Source: Lachnotalea glycerini (GTDB lineage: Bacteria > Bacillota > Clostridia > Lachnospirales > Lachnospiraceae). From it: a DNA stretch of 64,000 nt. This document shows, in pieces, positions 1 through 9,142 of this stretch (positions within the stretch are counted from its first letter, which is position 1; the number at the start of each line of letters is the position of its first letter). Position numbers and translations under genes: made by a program. The notes below the pieces were generated by a model that was not told the origin of the DNA, searched no databases, and was given only the letters and a program-made list of their open reading frames with translations. Location: positions 186,001-250,000 of the forward strand of contig NZ_QICS01000005.1 in assembly GCF_003201285.1 (NCBI RefSeq). Direction: 5' to 3'.

Positions 1-744
1 GAACAAGTGGATGCAGCAGTTACTGCAGGTGCCAAATTTATCGTCAGCCCAGGCTTAAATCCCAAGATTGTAAAATACTGTGTTGATAAGGGTATTCCTG
101 TAACACCGGGCACCTCTAACCCAAGTGATATTGAACAGGCAATCGAATTAGGTCTTGATGTTGTTAAATTCTTCCCCGCGGAAGCTGCCGGCGGAATCAA
201 TATGATTAAAGCAATGGCTGCTCCATACGTAAATATAAAGTTCATGCCAACAGGCGGAATTAACGCGAATAACATAACAAATTATCTGGATTTCCCTAAA
301 ATTATTGCTTGCGGCGGCAGTTGGATGGTAAGTGATGCTTTGGTAAAAGCTGGTAAATTTGATGAAATTACACGTTTAACAAAAGAAGCTGTAACAAGTA
401 TGTTAGGCTTTGAATTAAAGCATGTGGGAATTAATGCTTCCAATGAGACTGAGGCTGATTCCACTGCAAACTCCTTTGAAAAAATGTTTGGTTTTGAAAA
501 GAAAGCTGGCTCAAGTTCAATTTTTGCAGGAAGTGGTATTGAAGTTATGAAAACTCCATACCTTGGCGCTCATGGTCACATTGCAATCGCTACAAATTAC
601 ATCGAACGTGCTAAATTCCATATGGAAATGCAAGGTTTTAAGTTTGACGAAAGCACAGCAAAAACAGATGACAAGGGCAACTTAAAGGCAATTTACTTTG
701 TTGGAGAATTAAGCGGCTTCGCAGTACATTTAGTACAAAAATAA
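1..744 (+). CDS. eda: KDPG/KHG aldolase with C-terminal VOC-like domain (5' partial)
   Basis: The frame is open to the left edge, so the N-terminus is outside the window. The visible part is the C-terminal half of a class I aldolase barrel: the Schiff-base lysine sits in VVKFFPAEAAGG and the phosphate-binding glycines follow in FMPTGGIN. The family cleaves 2-keto-3-deoxy-6-phosphogluconate to pyruvate and glyceraldehyde-3-phosphate, the last step of galacturonate catabolism. After the barrel, about 105 residues (from ELKHVGINA on) resemble a glyoxalase/VOC fold and end in AVHLVQK. Plain Eda proteins are about 210 residues and lack this tail. The KDG kinase gene follows 61 bases downstream, which fits one operon. 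The role of the tail is unknown. Confidence 0.9.
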   Translation, partial: EQVDAAVTAGAKFIVSPGLNPKIVKYCVDKGIPVTPGTSNPSDIEQAIELGLDVVKFFPAEAAGGINMIKAMAAPYVNIKFMPTGGINANNITNYLDFPKIIACGGSWMVSDALVKAGKFDEITRLTKEAVTSMLGFELKHVGINASNETEADSTANSFEKMFGFEKKAGSSSIFAGSGIEVMKTPYLGAHGHIAIATNYIERAKFHMEMQGFKFDESTAKTDDKGNLKAIYFVGELSGFAVHLVQK

Positions 745-805
745 GAGATTTTTTTAGATATATTATGTTAAATACAAGATTATTCATGTAATGGAGGAAT
801 TAATA

Positions 806-1837
806 ATGGCTAAAGTTATTACTATGGGTGAGATTATGTTAAGACTATCAACACCTAATAATGAGAAATTTATACAGGCAGATGAATTTGACGTAAATTA
901 CGGCGGTGGAGAAGCAAATGTTGCTGTTTCTCTTGCTAATTATGGACATGACGCTGAATTTGTTACGGCTGTGCCGGATAATGAAATCGGTGAATGTGCC
1001 GTTGCAGCTCTTAGAAAATATAATGTAGGTACTAAAAATATCGCAAAATGCGGCGAAAGACTAGGTATTTACTTCTTAGAATCAGGCTCTTCTATGAGAC
1101 CATCGAAAGTGGTTTATGACAGAGCACATGCATCAATCGCAACTGCAACTGCTAAAGATTTTGATTTCGACAAAATTTTTGAAGGAGCTGATTGGTTCCA
1201 TTTTACCGGAATTACTCCTGCTGTTTCTGATTCTGCTGCACTTTTGACTGAAGAAGCTCTTAAAGCAGCAAAAAGACATAATGTGACAGTTTCTGTAGAC
1301 CTTAACTTCCGTAAAAAATTGTGGTCTTCCGAAAAAGCACAAAAGGTAATGACTAGCTTAATGCAATATGTAGATGTTTGTATCGGAAATGAAGAGGATG
1401 CAGAATTAGTATTAGGCTTCAAGCCTGGAAATACTGATGTTACAAGCGGAGATCTTGAGTTAGCCGGATACAAAGATATTTTTGAACAAATGGTAGCTAA
1501 ATTTGGATTTAAATATGCAATCAGTTCATTAAGAGTAAGCCACTCAGCGTCTGATAATGGCTGGTCAGCTTGTATTTACAAAGGAGAAACAAAAGAATTC
1601 TATCATTCAAAGGAATACAGCATACATCCAATTGTAGACCGTGTAGGCGGTGGTGACTCATTTGCAGCAGGTGTAATCTGCGGATTAGTGGACGGTAAAG
1701 ACTTCAAGGCTGCTCTTGAATACGGTGTAGCTGCTTCTGCTCTTAAGCATACAATTCCAGGAGATTTCAACCTCGTATCAAGAAAAGAAGTTGATACCTT
1801 AGCCGGTGGAGATGCTTCAGGAAGAGTTCAAAGATAG
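806..1837 (+). CDS. kdgK: 2-dehydro-3-deoxygluconokinase (PfkB family)
   Basis: A 343-residue sugar kinase that phosphorylates 2-keto-3-deoxygluconate to KDPG, the substrate of the aldolase just upstream. The N-terminus has the PfkB glycine-rich start (MGEIMLRL, then NYGGGEANVA). The C-terminal signature GGGDSFAAG carries the catalytic aspartate. The upstream ATG at 791 is less likely: the GGAGGA at 794-799 lies inside that extension and is correctly spaced for the ATG at 806, which starts MAKVITMGE. The neighbours (Eda, pectate lyase, UxaA/B/C) support KDG over fructose or ribose as substrate. A strong hairpin terminator follows at 1986. Confidence 0.92.
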   Translation: MAKVITMGEIMLRLSTPNNEKFIQADEFDVNYGGGEANVAVSLANYGHDAEFVTAVPDNEIGECAVAALRKYNVGTKNIAKCGERLGIYFLESGSSMRPSKVVYDRAHASIATATAKDFDFDKIFEGADWFHFTGITPAVSDSAALLTEEALKAAKRHNVTVSVDLNFRKKLWSSEKAQKVMTSLMQYVDVCIGNEEDAELVLGFKPGNTDVTSGDLELAGYKDIFEQMVAKFGFKYAISSLRVSHSASDNGWSACIYKGETKEFYHSKEYSIHPIVDRVGGGDSFAAGVICGLVDGKDFKAALEYGVAASALKHTIPGDFNLVSRKEVDTLAGGDASGRVQR

Positions 1838-1905
1838 TTTTTATACTTTTATGATTTTAGTTCAAAGATTTACATTTCTTTGAATTGGAATAGATTTTAA
1901 TACCT

Positions 1906-1946
1906 ATGCTCCATACTATGTTAACCCATTTCATATTATGGAGCAT
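1906..1946 (+). other. Long hairpin in the kdgK 3' region
   Basis: The arms ATGCTCCATACTATG (1906-1920) and CATATTATGGAGCAT (1932-1946) pair at 14 of 15 positions over an 11-base loop. No T-tract follows, so this is not a classical terminator. It lies between the kdgK stop and the true terminator at 1986, so it should be in the kdgK mRNA tail and could stabilise it. Confidence 0.6.
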
Positions 1947-1985
1947 ATCAATAGAATTTTGCCAAGTTCTATTGTCCTAAATGAT

Positions 1986-2020
1986 AATGTACCTTTTGCC
2001 AGAGGTACATTATTTTTTTT
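1986..2020 (+). terminator. Rho-independent terminator of eda-kdgK
   Basis: AATGTACC (1986-1993) pairs perfectly with GGTACATT (2004-2011) over a 10-base loop and is followed directly by a run of eight T (2013-2020). Confidence 0.9.
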
Positions 2021-2219
2021 ACCCTGTTAAGAAAATTTGGCTCACCTCTCAAAATTTGCTTTATGACTTTACAAGACTAATGTTTTTTAATTATAAAAGA
2101 ACGTGCTTTGTTCTCTTACAATTCAACTTTCATTTTTAAATAGTCAGAAATTAATTTGTATATATTGTACAATTTTTTATTAAATTATTATGCATTTTAG
2201 TAGTTTTTATTTTTATAGC

Positions 2220-2234
2220 CTGCAAACGTTTACA
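2220..2234 (+). promoter_or_regulatory. cre-like operator upstream of the pectate lyase gene
   Basis: CTGCAAACGTTTACA matches the catabolite-responsive consensus WTGNAANCGNWNNCW except for the first base. The centre is the CG typical of LacI-family operators. It lies about 90 bases before the TTG start. A second copy of the 14-base core TGCAAACGTTTACA is inside the gene at 2425-2438. Repression by CcpA is an inference. Confidence 0.6.
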
Positions 2235-2320
2235 TGTCATTGTTAAAGTGCTATCATTTTTAATGATAATTATCAAAGTTAAGTAACTATTAATAAGGGT
2301 GAAACATAGGGGGAATAGAA

Positions 2321-5300
2321 TTGAAAAAAGTATTTTCTAAAACTTTAGCCATGCTTCTTGCCAGTACTGTTATGTTTTCTAACACTGGTTTTACAACATT
2401 AGCGTCATATTCTGTAATAAAAATTGCAAACGTTTACAATTGTTCTTCCAATAAAACTTCTACAATAGAAAGTAGTTCTTTAATTGAAGGGGATCTCAAT
2501 ATGGATGAAACAACAAATATAACCGGAACCGAATCAGAAGATAACAATGCGTCTGTTACTGAAACTGCACAATCAGCACAAAGTTTAGAAGAAAAGCCGG
2601 CTAATCTAATGGATGATCAAACTGTTACCGCTGTGAGCTCGACAACTTCGAGTTCTGCAAACGAAGCCAGTAATTATACCTGGCAAGGCATCACCTTTGG
2701 TCAATCTACTGATTTAGACTTTCAATCAACGATTTTACCAGAAAAAATCGGTACTCAATATGCAACTGAGACACAAATTAGTGTTATTGACTCAACCGAT
2801 ACAAATGCTGTTTCTGAAACTAAGGATGCTGTTGTGATAGAAAGCCGCGGAGGCAAAATTGCTAATGCACATGATGGTTTAACCTTTTACTACACAGCAC
2901 TTCCAACGAACAAAAACTTTGTATTGGAAGCCAAAGTATTTATTAATCAATTTGGTCCTGAAAACGGCACAACACCGAGTAAGCAAGAGGCTGTTGGCGT
3001 TATGGCAAGAGATGTCATCGGTGCTGCCAGACAAAATCCTATGGCAGAGGGCTATGAAGAACTTCCTGCTGCTTCTAACTCAGCCGTTACTATGGTTTTG
3101 GCAAATGCTAAGGATACAAATACTCCGCTTAATCTTGTATCGTATCAAAGAAATGGTGTCTTTTATCCTTATGGCAATGCACATATTTCTTATAGCTCTA
3201 CTAAATTCGCTCAAATAAACACGGATAAATCCAGAAAAGTAACTACAGACATAACGCCTGCTAACGGTGAATCCTATGATAGCAATGACTTCATTACTCT
3301 TCGACTGGAAAGAAACGATAACGGTTTTGTTACTACTTACACAGATGCAAAAGGAAATTCATCCAGTGGCAGCATTGATGATGCCGATCGTCTAGCCATT
3401 ATTGATAAAGATACAATGTACATTGGCTTCTTCGCTTCCCGTAACGCAAAAGTAACTTTTACCGATATTTATCTTGAAACCTCAGATGCCAATACCTCTC
3501 CATGCAATTTTGTGCCTGATTCATATGATTTATCCTTTATAAATCTATCGAATCAAACAACAAGCTCAAGCAATTATACCGTAGCATTTCGTGCCAACTT
3601 TGATGGCATTGTTTCAATCACACAGGATGGTTCTGTAATAGAGCCAGCAGGAAATGTAACAGCAGGTGAAATATATGAGCTTCCAACTACCCTGACAAAA
3701 GATACTACAAGCTTTGAAATCAATTACATTTCAAGTGACGTCTCTAAAACTGACAGCTTTACCGTAACAAGAAATGAAGCTTATCAAAAGGACCTATTTG
3801 TATCCGTAAATGGTACAAGCACTGCAACGGGAGATATAGATTCACCACTTGATATGGATACTGCACTTCATTACATAGCAGAGGGTCACACAATCTATCT
3901 TAGGGAAGGAATCTATGGTCCACTTGAAGTTGAGAGTATCTACTCTGGAAGCTCAGGTGGCACAAAGACATTGACCGCTTATAATGGCGAAAACGTAATC
4001 TTTCGTGGTAATTCATATGTTAAAGCAAGTTATTTAAACTTTAAGGGCATCGCAATTACAGGATCAAACTCTGCCGGCATCCGAGTTTATGGAAATCATA
4101 ATACCTTTGATAGCTGTACGTTTTACGGTAATGAGGATACAGGCTTTCAACTTGGTATGGGCTCTGACACTGACCCTTTGACCTGGCCTGAAAACAATAC
4201 CATAACAAAATGTACTTCCTTTCAAAATGTTGATGCTTCCGGTATTAACGCAGATGGCTTTGCTGCCAAATTAGGCGTTGGAAAAGGAAACCTATTTGAT
4301 TCATGTATTTCCTACGAAAATGCGGACGATGGTTGGGATTTATTTAACAAGTTGGGGGATGCAAAAAACGAACCAATTACTATACAAAACTGTATTGCCT
4401 ATAAAAACGGAAACAATGGATTTAAGTTAGGAGGTGAAGGTTATGCCGTTGACCATATTGTAACAGGCTGTCTGGCATTTTCTAATGGCTTGGACGGCTT
4501 CACCGATAATTTCAACACAGGCGTACTTACTATTACAAATTGTACCTCAGTTAATAATGATAGATATAACTACATATTCCGGCTCAATCCATATAAGACA
4601 GCTTCGCAACAAGGAATATTTACCAATAATATTTCCTATCGAAGCGACTACGACGTAGATACAAAGGGTGATTATATCTCCGGTAATGTTGTGAATTCCT
4701 ATTTCTTTAGCGATGGTAATGACACGATAACAGCTAATGATTTTGTCAGTGTAACGACTCCTGACAGCTACACCAGAAATGCAGATGGAACGATTCACTA
4801 TGGCGATTATATGTGCCCTGTCTCATCAAGCTTTCTTTCTAGCAATGGAGCAGGTGATATTTCCTATATTGGCGCTGTAAAACCAATTACCCCTTCTAGT
4901 GTTTTGGTAACCGCTATTAGCTTTTCTACAAATGCCGCTACTCTTAAGATCGGAGAATCGTTAACTATAAACAGTTCTGTTACTCCTGATAATGCAAGTA
5001 ATAAAACGCTTAGCTGGTTCTCCTCCAATGAGGCTGTGGCAGTTGTTGACCCAAATGGATCCATACAGGCTTTGGCTGAGGGAAATACTGTGATTACTGC
5101 AACTGCTAATGATGGCAGCAATATAAGTGCAACCTGTATGATAGCCGTAGAATCAAATGAAGTTCGCGTAACCTCAATTACGTTCCCTTACACAACACTT
5201 AACGTTGCAAAAGGATGCACAGAAAAACTAACTGCTGCCGTTAGTCCTCAAGATGCTACCAACCCTTCCATTACCTGGACATGCAATAAACCAAAAGTTG

Positions 5301-5701
5301 CAACCGTAGACGAAAACGGTAATGTAGCCGGAAAGGCTTATGGTTATGCCACTGTTACTGCCATATCAAATGATAATAATAGTATTAAGGCTATTTGCAA
5401 AATCAGAGTGGGCTATAAAATTACTTACAAATTAAATGGTGGAACCAACAATGCCAAAAATCAATACGCATATTATAACAAAAGGATAAAGCTATATGCA
5501 CCTACAAGAAAAGGATATATTTTTAAAGGTTGGTACACCGATAAAAAGTTCACAACAAAAATTACAGTCATCCAAAAGAAAAGTAAACAAGATTACAAAC
5601 TTTATGCAAGGTGGGAGAAAGTAACTAAGCCTGCTGCTCCTATCATAAAGAGGGTTTATAGTAAAGATAGCTTTGTTATGAAAGTGAAAATAAAAAAGTA
5701 A
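2321..5701 (+). CDS. Secreted multidomain pectate lyase, polysaccharide lyase family 9
   Basis: 1126 residues. A lysine-start signal peptide (about 1-30, MKKVFSKTLAMLLAS) shows export. A concanavalin-like region (about 115-400) precedes a parallel beta-helix (about 490-830) that begins DLFVSVNGTSTATGDIDSP, the usual PL9 entry, with repeated turns such as NTFDSCTFYGNEDTGFQLG. PL9 enzymes cleave polygalacturonate by calcium-assisted beta-elimination. Two Big_2 immunoglobulin-like domains follow (about 863-945 and 947-1030), then one Listeria-Bacteroides repeat (about 1033-1098, KGYIFKGWYTDKKF). The last 25 residues look like the beginning of a further domain that stops early. The start is TTG with AGGGGGA seven bases upstream. 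The neighbours complete the galacturonate pathway. Confidence 0.9.
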   Translation: MKKVFSKTLAMLLASTVMFSNTGFTTLASYSVIKIANVYNCSSNKTSTIESSSLIEGDLNMDETTNITGTESEDNNASVTETAQSAQSLEEKPANLMDDQTVTAVSSTTSSSANEASNYTWQGITFGQSTDLDFQSTILPEKIGTQYATETQISVIDSTDTNAVSETKDAVVIESRGGKIANAHDGLTFYYTALPTNKNFVLEAKVFINQFGPENGTTPSKQEAVGVMARDVIGAARQNPMAEGYEELPAASNSAVTMVLANAKDTNTPLNLVSYQRNGVFYPYGNAHISYSSTKFAQINTDKSRKVTTDITPANGESYDSNDFITLRLERNDNGFVTTYTDAKGNSSSGSIDDADRLAIIDKDTMYIGFFASRNAKVTFTDIYLETSDANTSPCNFVPDSYDLSFINLSNQTTSSSNYTVAFRANFDGIVSITQDGSVIEPAGNVTAGEIYELPTTLTKDTTSFEINYISSDVSKTDSFTVTRNEAYQKDLFVSVNGTSTATGDIDSPLDMDTALHYIAEGHTIYLREGIYGPLEVESIYSGSSGGTKTLTAYNGENVIFRGNSYVKASYLNFKGIAITGSNSAGIRVYGNHNTFDSCTFYGNEDTGFQLGMGSDTDPLTWPENNTITKCTSFQNVDASGINADGFAAKLGVGKGNLFDSCISYENADDGWDLFNKLGDAKNEPITIQNCIAYKNGNNGFKLGGEGYAVDHIVTGCLAFSNGLDGFTDNFNTGVLTITNCTSVNNDRYNYIFRLNPYKTASQQGIFTNNISYRSDYDVDTKGDYISGNVVNSYFFSDGNDTITANDFVSVTTPDSYTRNADGTIHYGDYMCPVSSSFLSSNGAGDISYIGAVKPITPSSVLVTAISFSTNAATLKIGESLTINSSVTPDNASNKTLSWFSSNEAVAVVDPNGSIQALAEGNTVITATANDGSNISATCMIAVESNEVRVTSITFPYTTLNVAKGCTEKLTAAVSPQDATNPSITWTCNKPKVATVDENGNVAGKAYGYATVTAISNDNNSIKAICKIRVGYKITYKLNGGTNNAKNQYAYYNKRIKLYAPTRKGYIFKGWYTDKKFTTKITVIQKKSKQDYKLYARWEKVTKPAAPIIKRVYSKDSFVMKVKIKK
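2424..2438 (+). promoter_or_regulatory. Intragenic cre-like site in the pectate lyase signal region
   Basis: TTGCAAACGTTTACA fits every position of the cre consensus WTGNAANCGNWNNCW. It lies about 100 bases inside the coding sequence, just after the signal peptide codons, where a bound repressor could act as a roadblock. It shares 14 of 14 core bases with the upstream site at 2221-2234. Confidence 0.6.
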
Positions 5702-5723
5702 TTTAAGTAATTAATGCTTTAAA

Positions 5724-5769
5724 AGAAGCGCTGCTAAATGACTATTAAATAGCATTAAGCAACGCTTCT
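5724..5769. terminator. Hairpin between convergent pectate lyase and uxaA genes
   Basis: AGAAGCG (5724-5730) pairs with CGCTTCT (5763-5769), with an inner TGCT/AGCA pair. Only a weak T-rich stretch follows on the plus strand. It lies between two convergent stop codons and probably ends transcription from the plus side. Confidence 0.55.
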
Positions 5770-5867
5770 TGATTCTTATTGATTAAGTAAAATCCACCAT
5801 TTTGAAAGCAATGTAAAACAGCAAACTTTCATATTATAAAAATGATAATAAATTTAGATTTCCATTG

Positions 5868-7349
5868 CTATAATGTAACACCCTGTTTAAAAATAGCCAT
5901 ATCATGAAAGCCTGCTTCCTCTGCTTTTACTTTCTTGCCAGAAGCTACTGCCAGTACATACTCAAATAAGTCTTTTGATAACTGCTCCATGTCTTTATCT
6001 TCTACCAACCGGCCTGCATTAAAGTCGATCCAATTCCCCTTATTACCAGCAAGTAATGAATTACTAGAAATTTTAACCGTAGGTACCGGAGAGGCAAATG
6101 GGGTTCCGCGTCCTGTTGTAAATAATACAATATGCGCTCCTGCAGCACTCAACGCAGTAGACGCAACCAAATCATTCCCCGGCGCACTTAGCAGGTTAAG
6201 TCCCTTTTCTTTTACTGTATCGCCATATTGCAATACACCTTTTACTAAGGCACTGCCTGATTTTTGCGTACAGCCAAGTGATTTATCCTCAAGCGTAGAA
6301 ATACCACCCTTTTTATTGCCTGGAGATGGGTTTTCGTAAATGGTCTGATTATGGCTTATAAAGTAATTCTTAAAACCATTGATTAAATCGACTGTTTGAT
6401 GAAACAGCTCTTCATTCGCACAGCGATTCATTAAAATTGTCTCTGCTCCAAACATCTCAGGTACTTCTGTTAAAATAGTCGTACCGCCCTTGGAAATTAA
6501 AATATCTGAGAAAGCCCCAACACAAGGATTTGCAGTAATTCCTGATAAGCCATCCGAACCTCCGCATTTCATACCAATGATAAGCTCTTTTGCACTGATC
6601 TTTTCTCTTTTAAATTGAGAAGCATACTGTGAAAGTTCTTCAATAAGCTCTAGTGCATCTGCAATTTCATCTTCACTTTCCTGAGCCACTAAGAATTTAA
6701 CACGATTCTCATCATATTCACCTATAAATTTCTTAAGCTCTTCAATATTGCTGTTTTCACATCCAAGTCCCAATACCAAAACACCGCCTGCATTTGGATG
6801 ATTGACAAGATCAGCCAGAATTTTCCTTGTATTATCCTGATCCTCTCCCATTTGCGAACAGCCATAAGGATGTGGAAATGCTACAATTTCTTCCACTGTT
6901 CCCTTTACAAGGTGCTGTGCCTTCTTCTCAATTGAGGTGGCAACATTATTGACACAGCCAACGGTCGGAATAATCCATATTTCATTACGAACACCGACCT
7001 TACCGTTGCTTCTTTTGTACCCGTCAAAGAATGCTTCTTCCGTTTTCGTTTCTTCTACCACCTCAGGATGATAGGTATATTCTAAAACCTCGCCAAGCCC
7101 TGTCCTAACATTATGTGTGTGAATCCATGCACCTTCCATAATATCTTCTTTTGCGAGTCCGATGCTTGCGCCATATTTCATAACTGGCTCACCTTTTTTT
7201 ATGTCCTTAAGCGCGAATTTATGTCCCTGAGGCACATCCTCTAGAAGAATAACCTTTTGTCCGTTTACATGAATGATACCGCCTTTGGGAAGTGGCTTTA
7301 ATGCAACACAAACACTGTCATTTGGGTGTATTTTAATAATTTCTTGCAT
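5868..7349 (-). CDS. uxaA: Altronate dehydratase
   Basis: 493 residues. UxaA converts D-altronate to 2-keto-3-deoxygluconate, the substrate of KdgK. An N-terminal SAF-type domain (about 1-85, IKIHPNDSVCVALKPLPKGG) is followed by the large GD_AH_C catalytic domain with conserved cysteines (VGCVNNVA, HPYGCSQMG, LGCENSNIEE, GMKCGGSDGLSG) that are thought to hold the iron centre. The start is the ATG at 7349: GGAGGAG lies five bases before it, while the longer frame (to 7370) would put that ribosome site inside the gene. The uxaB stop is 22 bases upstream, so the two genes form one operon read from the shared control region near 8.9 kb. Confidence 0.95.
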   Translation of the reverse strand: MQEIIKIHPNDSVCVALKPLPKGGIIHVNGQKVILLEDVPQGHKFALKDIKKGEPVMKYGASIGLAKEDIMEGAWIHTHNVRTGLGEVLEYTYHPEVVEETKTEEAFFDGYKRSNGKVGVRNEIWIIPTVGCVNNVATSIEKKAQHLVKGTVEEIVAFPHPYGCSQMGEDQDNTRKILADLVNHPNAGGVLVLGLGCENSNIEELKKFIGEYDENRVKFLVAQESEDEIADALELIEELSQYASQFKREKISAKELIIGMKCGGSDGLSGITANPCVGAFSDILISKGGTTILTEVPEMFGAETILMNRCANEELFHQTVDLINGFKNYFISHNQTIYENPSPGNKKGGISTLEDKSLGCTQKSGSALVKGVLQYGDTVKEKGLNLLSAPGNDLVASTALSAAGAHIVLFTTGRGTPFASPVPTVKISSNSLLAGNKGNWIDFNAGRLVEDKDMEQLSKDLFEYVLAVASGKKVKAEEAGFHDMAIFKQGVTL

Positions 7350-7371
7350 AGTGCTCCTCCTGTCTGCCATA

Positions 7372-8865
7372 TTATTTGGTTAAATCCTCTACTACAGCTC
7401 TCATCCCTCTTACTCTGATATCCTCAAGGTAGGCAGCAATCGCATCCACCAGACCGTCTATTTCAGATAAATTCTCTCCGCCAAAAAATTTCGTATTACT
7501 TAAATACGCCTTGGCAAAATCCATTGGAGTCTTTGCTGAATTTACTTTAAAGAAATCAAGAACAAACTTGTCATCACGGATATAGTATTTCTCCTCATTT
7601 CTCTCACCGACTAAGCAGACTCCTCCGTTCGCCTCGCCTTCCTCCTGGGTCGAATAAAAGCTCATCAAAGCCGCAATGGAAAAAGTAAGATATTTCGGCA
7701 GCTTATTAAATTTATCTACATAGCCAAGGAAAGATGGCATACAGCGTGCTTCCCATTTTGAAACTGAATTTAATGATATATCTAATAATTTATGCTTTAC
7801 AAATGGATTTTGAAATCTTTCAATTACTGCATTGGCAAATTCCATACATTCCTCCTTTGGTAAAGAAAGTGTAGGAATGACTTCGTCAAATAAGGTTTCT
7901 TCCATATATTTACGTATTGTTTTGTCATCCATAGACTGCTTTACTATGTCATTTCCTGCAAGATAAGAAGCCAATACAAAGGAAGTATGGGAACCATTTA
8001 ATATTCTTACCTTTCTTTCTTTATATGGATGATGATCTTTTGTAAAGACAACATTAAGACCTGCTTTTTCGAATGGAAGCTCTTTTCTTAACGCATTAAG
8101 AGACAGATTTAAATCGCTTTCAATTACCCAAAGTCCAAAGGTTTCTGCTGTATCAATTAATTGATCCTCATATCCAAATTCCTTGCAAAGCTCCTCTGCT
8201 TCCTCTCTTGGGTATCCCGGAACAATTCGGTCAACCAAAGTAGGGCAGAAAGAACATGCACTGTCAATCCATTTCTTAAAGTCATCTCCCAACTCCCAAA
8301 GTTCAACAAATTGCATGATGCATTTTTTAAGCTCGATGCCATTATCTGCAATCAATTCACAAGGAATTACAATAATACCTTTATCCTTAGCAGCATTAAA
8401 TTTCTCAAATCTTTGATAAAGTAATTTAGTTAACTTTCCGGGATAGGTTTTTGGAGGGCATGACTCAAATTGGTCTGTCTCATCATAGACGATGCCAGCC
8501 TCTGTTGTATTTGAAACAATAAATCTTAATGTGTCACATAAGCCATATTCCACATATTTATCATAATCCTCAATCGCTGCAACCGCATCCATAACAGAAG
8601 TAATCACGCGTGTTATTTTCTTAGGTTGTCCATTCTCAAAGCCTCTAAGCTGAAGAGTATACTGGCATTCCTGATTATGAAATTTTTCCAAATTACCATA
8701 CTCAATTGGTTTAACAATAACAATTCCGCCGTCAAAATCCGTTTTTTCATTCGTTACATCAAATATGTAATCCACAAATGCTCTTAAAAAATTACCTTCT
8801 CCAAACTGAAGAACTTTAACTGGTCTTTCTACTGCTTTTGAAATCTTTTTACTTAATAATTCCAT
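7372..8865 (-). CDS. uxaB: Tagaturonate reductase (altronate oxidoreductase)
   Basis: 497 residues of the mannitol dehydrogenase superfamily. It reduces tagaturonate, the product of UxaC on galacturonate, to altronate with NADH. The N-terminal Rossmann segment has VLQFGEGNFLRAFVDY, the family fingerprint, and the C-terminal domain has the catalytic lysine region KVRILNGSHT. It is the first gene of the uxaBA operon, opposite to the LacI-type regulator. An operator-like palindrome lies 107 bases before its start. Confidence 0.95.
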   Translation of the reverse strand: MELLSKKISKAVERPVKVLQFGEGNFLRAFVDYIFDVTNEKTDFDGGIVIVKPIEYGNLEKFHNQECQYTLQLRGFENGQPKKITRVITSVMDAVAAIEDYDKYVEYGLCDTLRFIVSNTTEAGIVYDETDQFESCPPKTYPGKLTKLLYQRFEKFNAAKDKGIIVIPCELIADNGIELKKCIMQFVELWELGDDFKKWIDSACSFCPTLVDRIVPGYPREEAEELCKEFGYEDQLIDTAETFGLWVIESDLNLSLNALRKELPFEKAGLNVVFTKDHHPYKERKVRILNGSHTSFVLASYLAGNDIVKQSMDDKTIRKYMEETLFDEVIPTLSLPKEECMEFANAVIERFQNPFVKHKLLDISLNSVSKWEARCMPSFLGYVDKFNKLPKYLTFSIAALMSFYSTQEEGEANGGVCLVGERNEEKYYIRDDKFVLDFFKVNSAKTPMDFAKAYLSNTKFFGGENLSEIDGLVDAIAAYLEDIRVRGMRAVVEDLTK

Positions 8866-8971
8866 ATTTTCACCTCATGATATTCTTCACTTATTATGGC
8901 TATCCATAATCGTTTCTAGTTTGTTCCTTACTTATCTATGAATTGTTTTTCTCAATAATACGATACAATTC

Positions 8972-8985
8972 CTGTAAGTACTTAC
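8972..8985 (-). promoter_or_regulatory. Operator palindrome in front of uxaBA
   Basis: TGTAAGTACTTACA is a perfect 14-bp palindrome, 107 bases upstream of the uxaB start. Nearly the same sequence sits in front of the regulator gene, so it is the likely binding site of that LacI-family protein. The size and symmetry are right for the family, though the centre is TA rather than the common CG. Confidence 0.75.
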
Positions 8986-9100
8986 ATTTGTATTTTACAT
9001 TCTTTTATTATTTAAGTCAATCAAATCTTTCTTAATTTCAATATTATTACTTATATCATGATACATATAAAACAAATTTTATATAATTCTTCAATTATTA

Positions 9101-9129
9101 TTGAATTTTTAAATTTTTCATTGTATAAT
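9101..9129 (+). promoter_or_regulatory. Sigma-A promoter of the LacI-type regulator operon
   Basis: TTGAAT (9101-9106), a 17-base spacer and a perfect TATAAT (9124-9129). The predicted start of transcription near 9136 puts the operator at 9143-9158 just downstream of it. Confidence 0.8.
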
Positions 9130-9142
9130 AACTTTAAATTTG

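Larger units (their letters stand above)
1838..2320 (+). other. Intergenic region between kdgK and the pectate lyase gene
   Basis: No gene is seen here. It holds a 15-bp-arm hairpin (1906-1946), a rho-independent terminator (1986-2020), a cre-like operator (2220-2234), the palindrome TGATAATTATCA (2264-2275) and the ribosome site AGGGGGA (2308-2314) used by the TTG start at 2321. A possible promoter is TTGTTA (2240-2245) with TGATAA about 18 bases downstream, directly after the cre-like site; it is weak. Confidence 0.6.

Noticed and set aside
2264-2275. TGATAATTATCA palindrome as a Fur box
   Set aside because: Only 12 bases in an AT-rich region, too short for a Fur site, and no iron gene is near.
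5935-6339. Plus-strand 134-codon frame opposite uxaA
   Set aside because: Shadow of a clear altronate dehydratase gene; no ribosome site and no recognised family.
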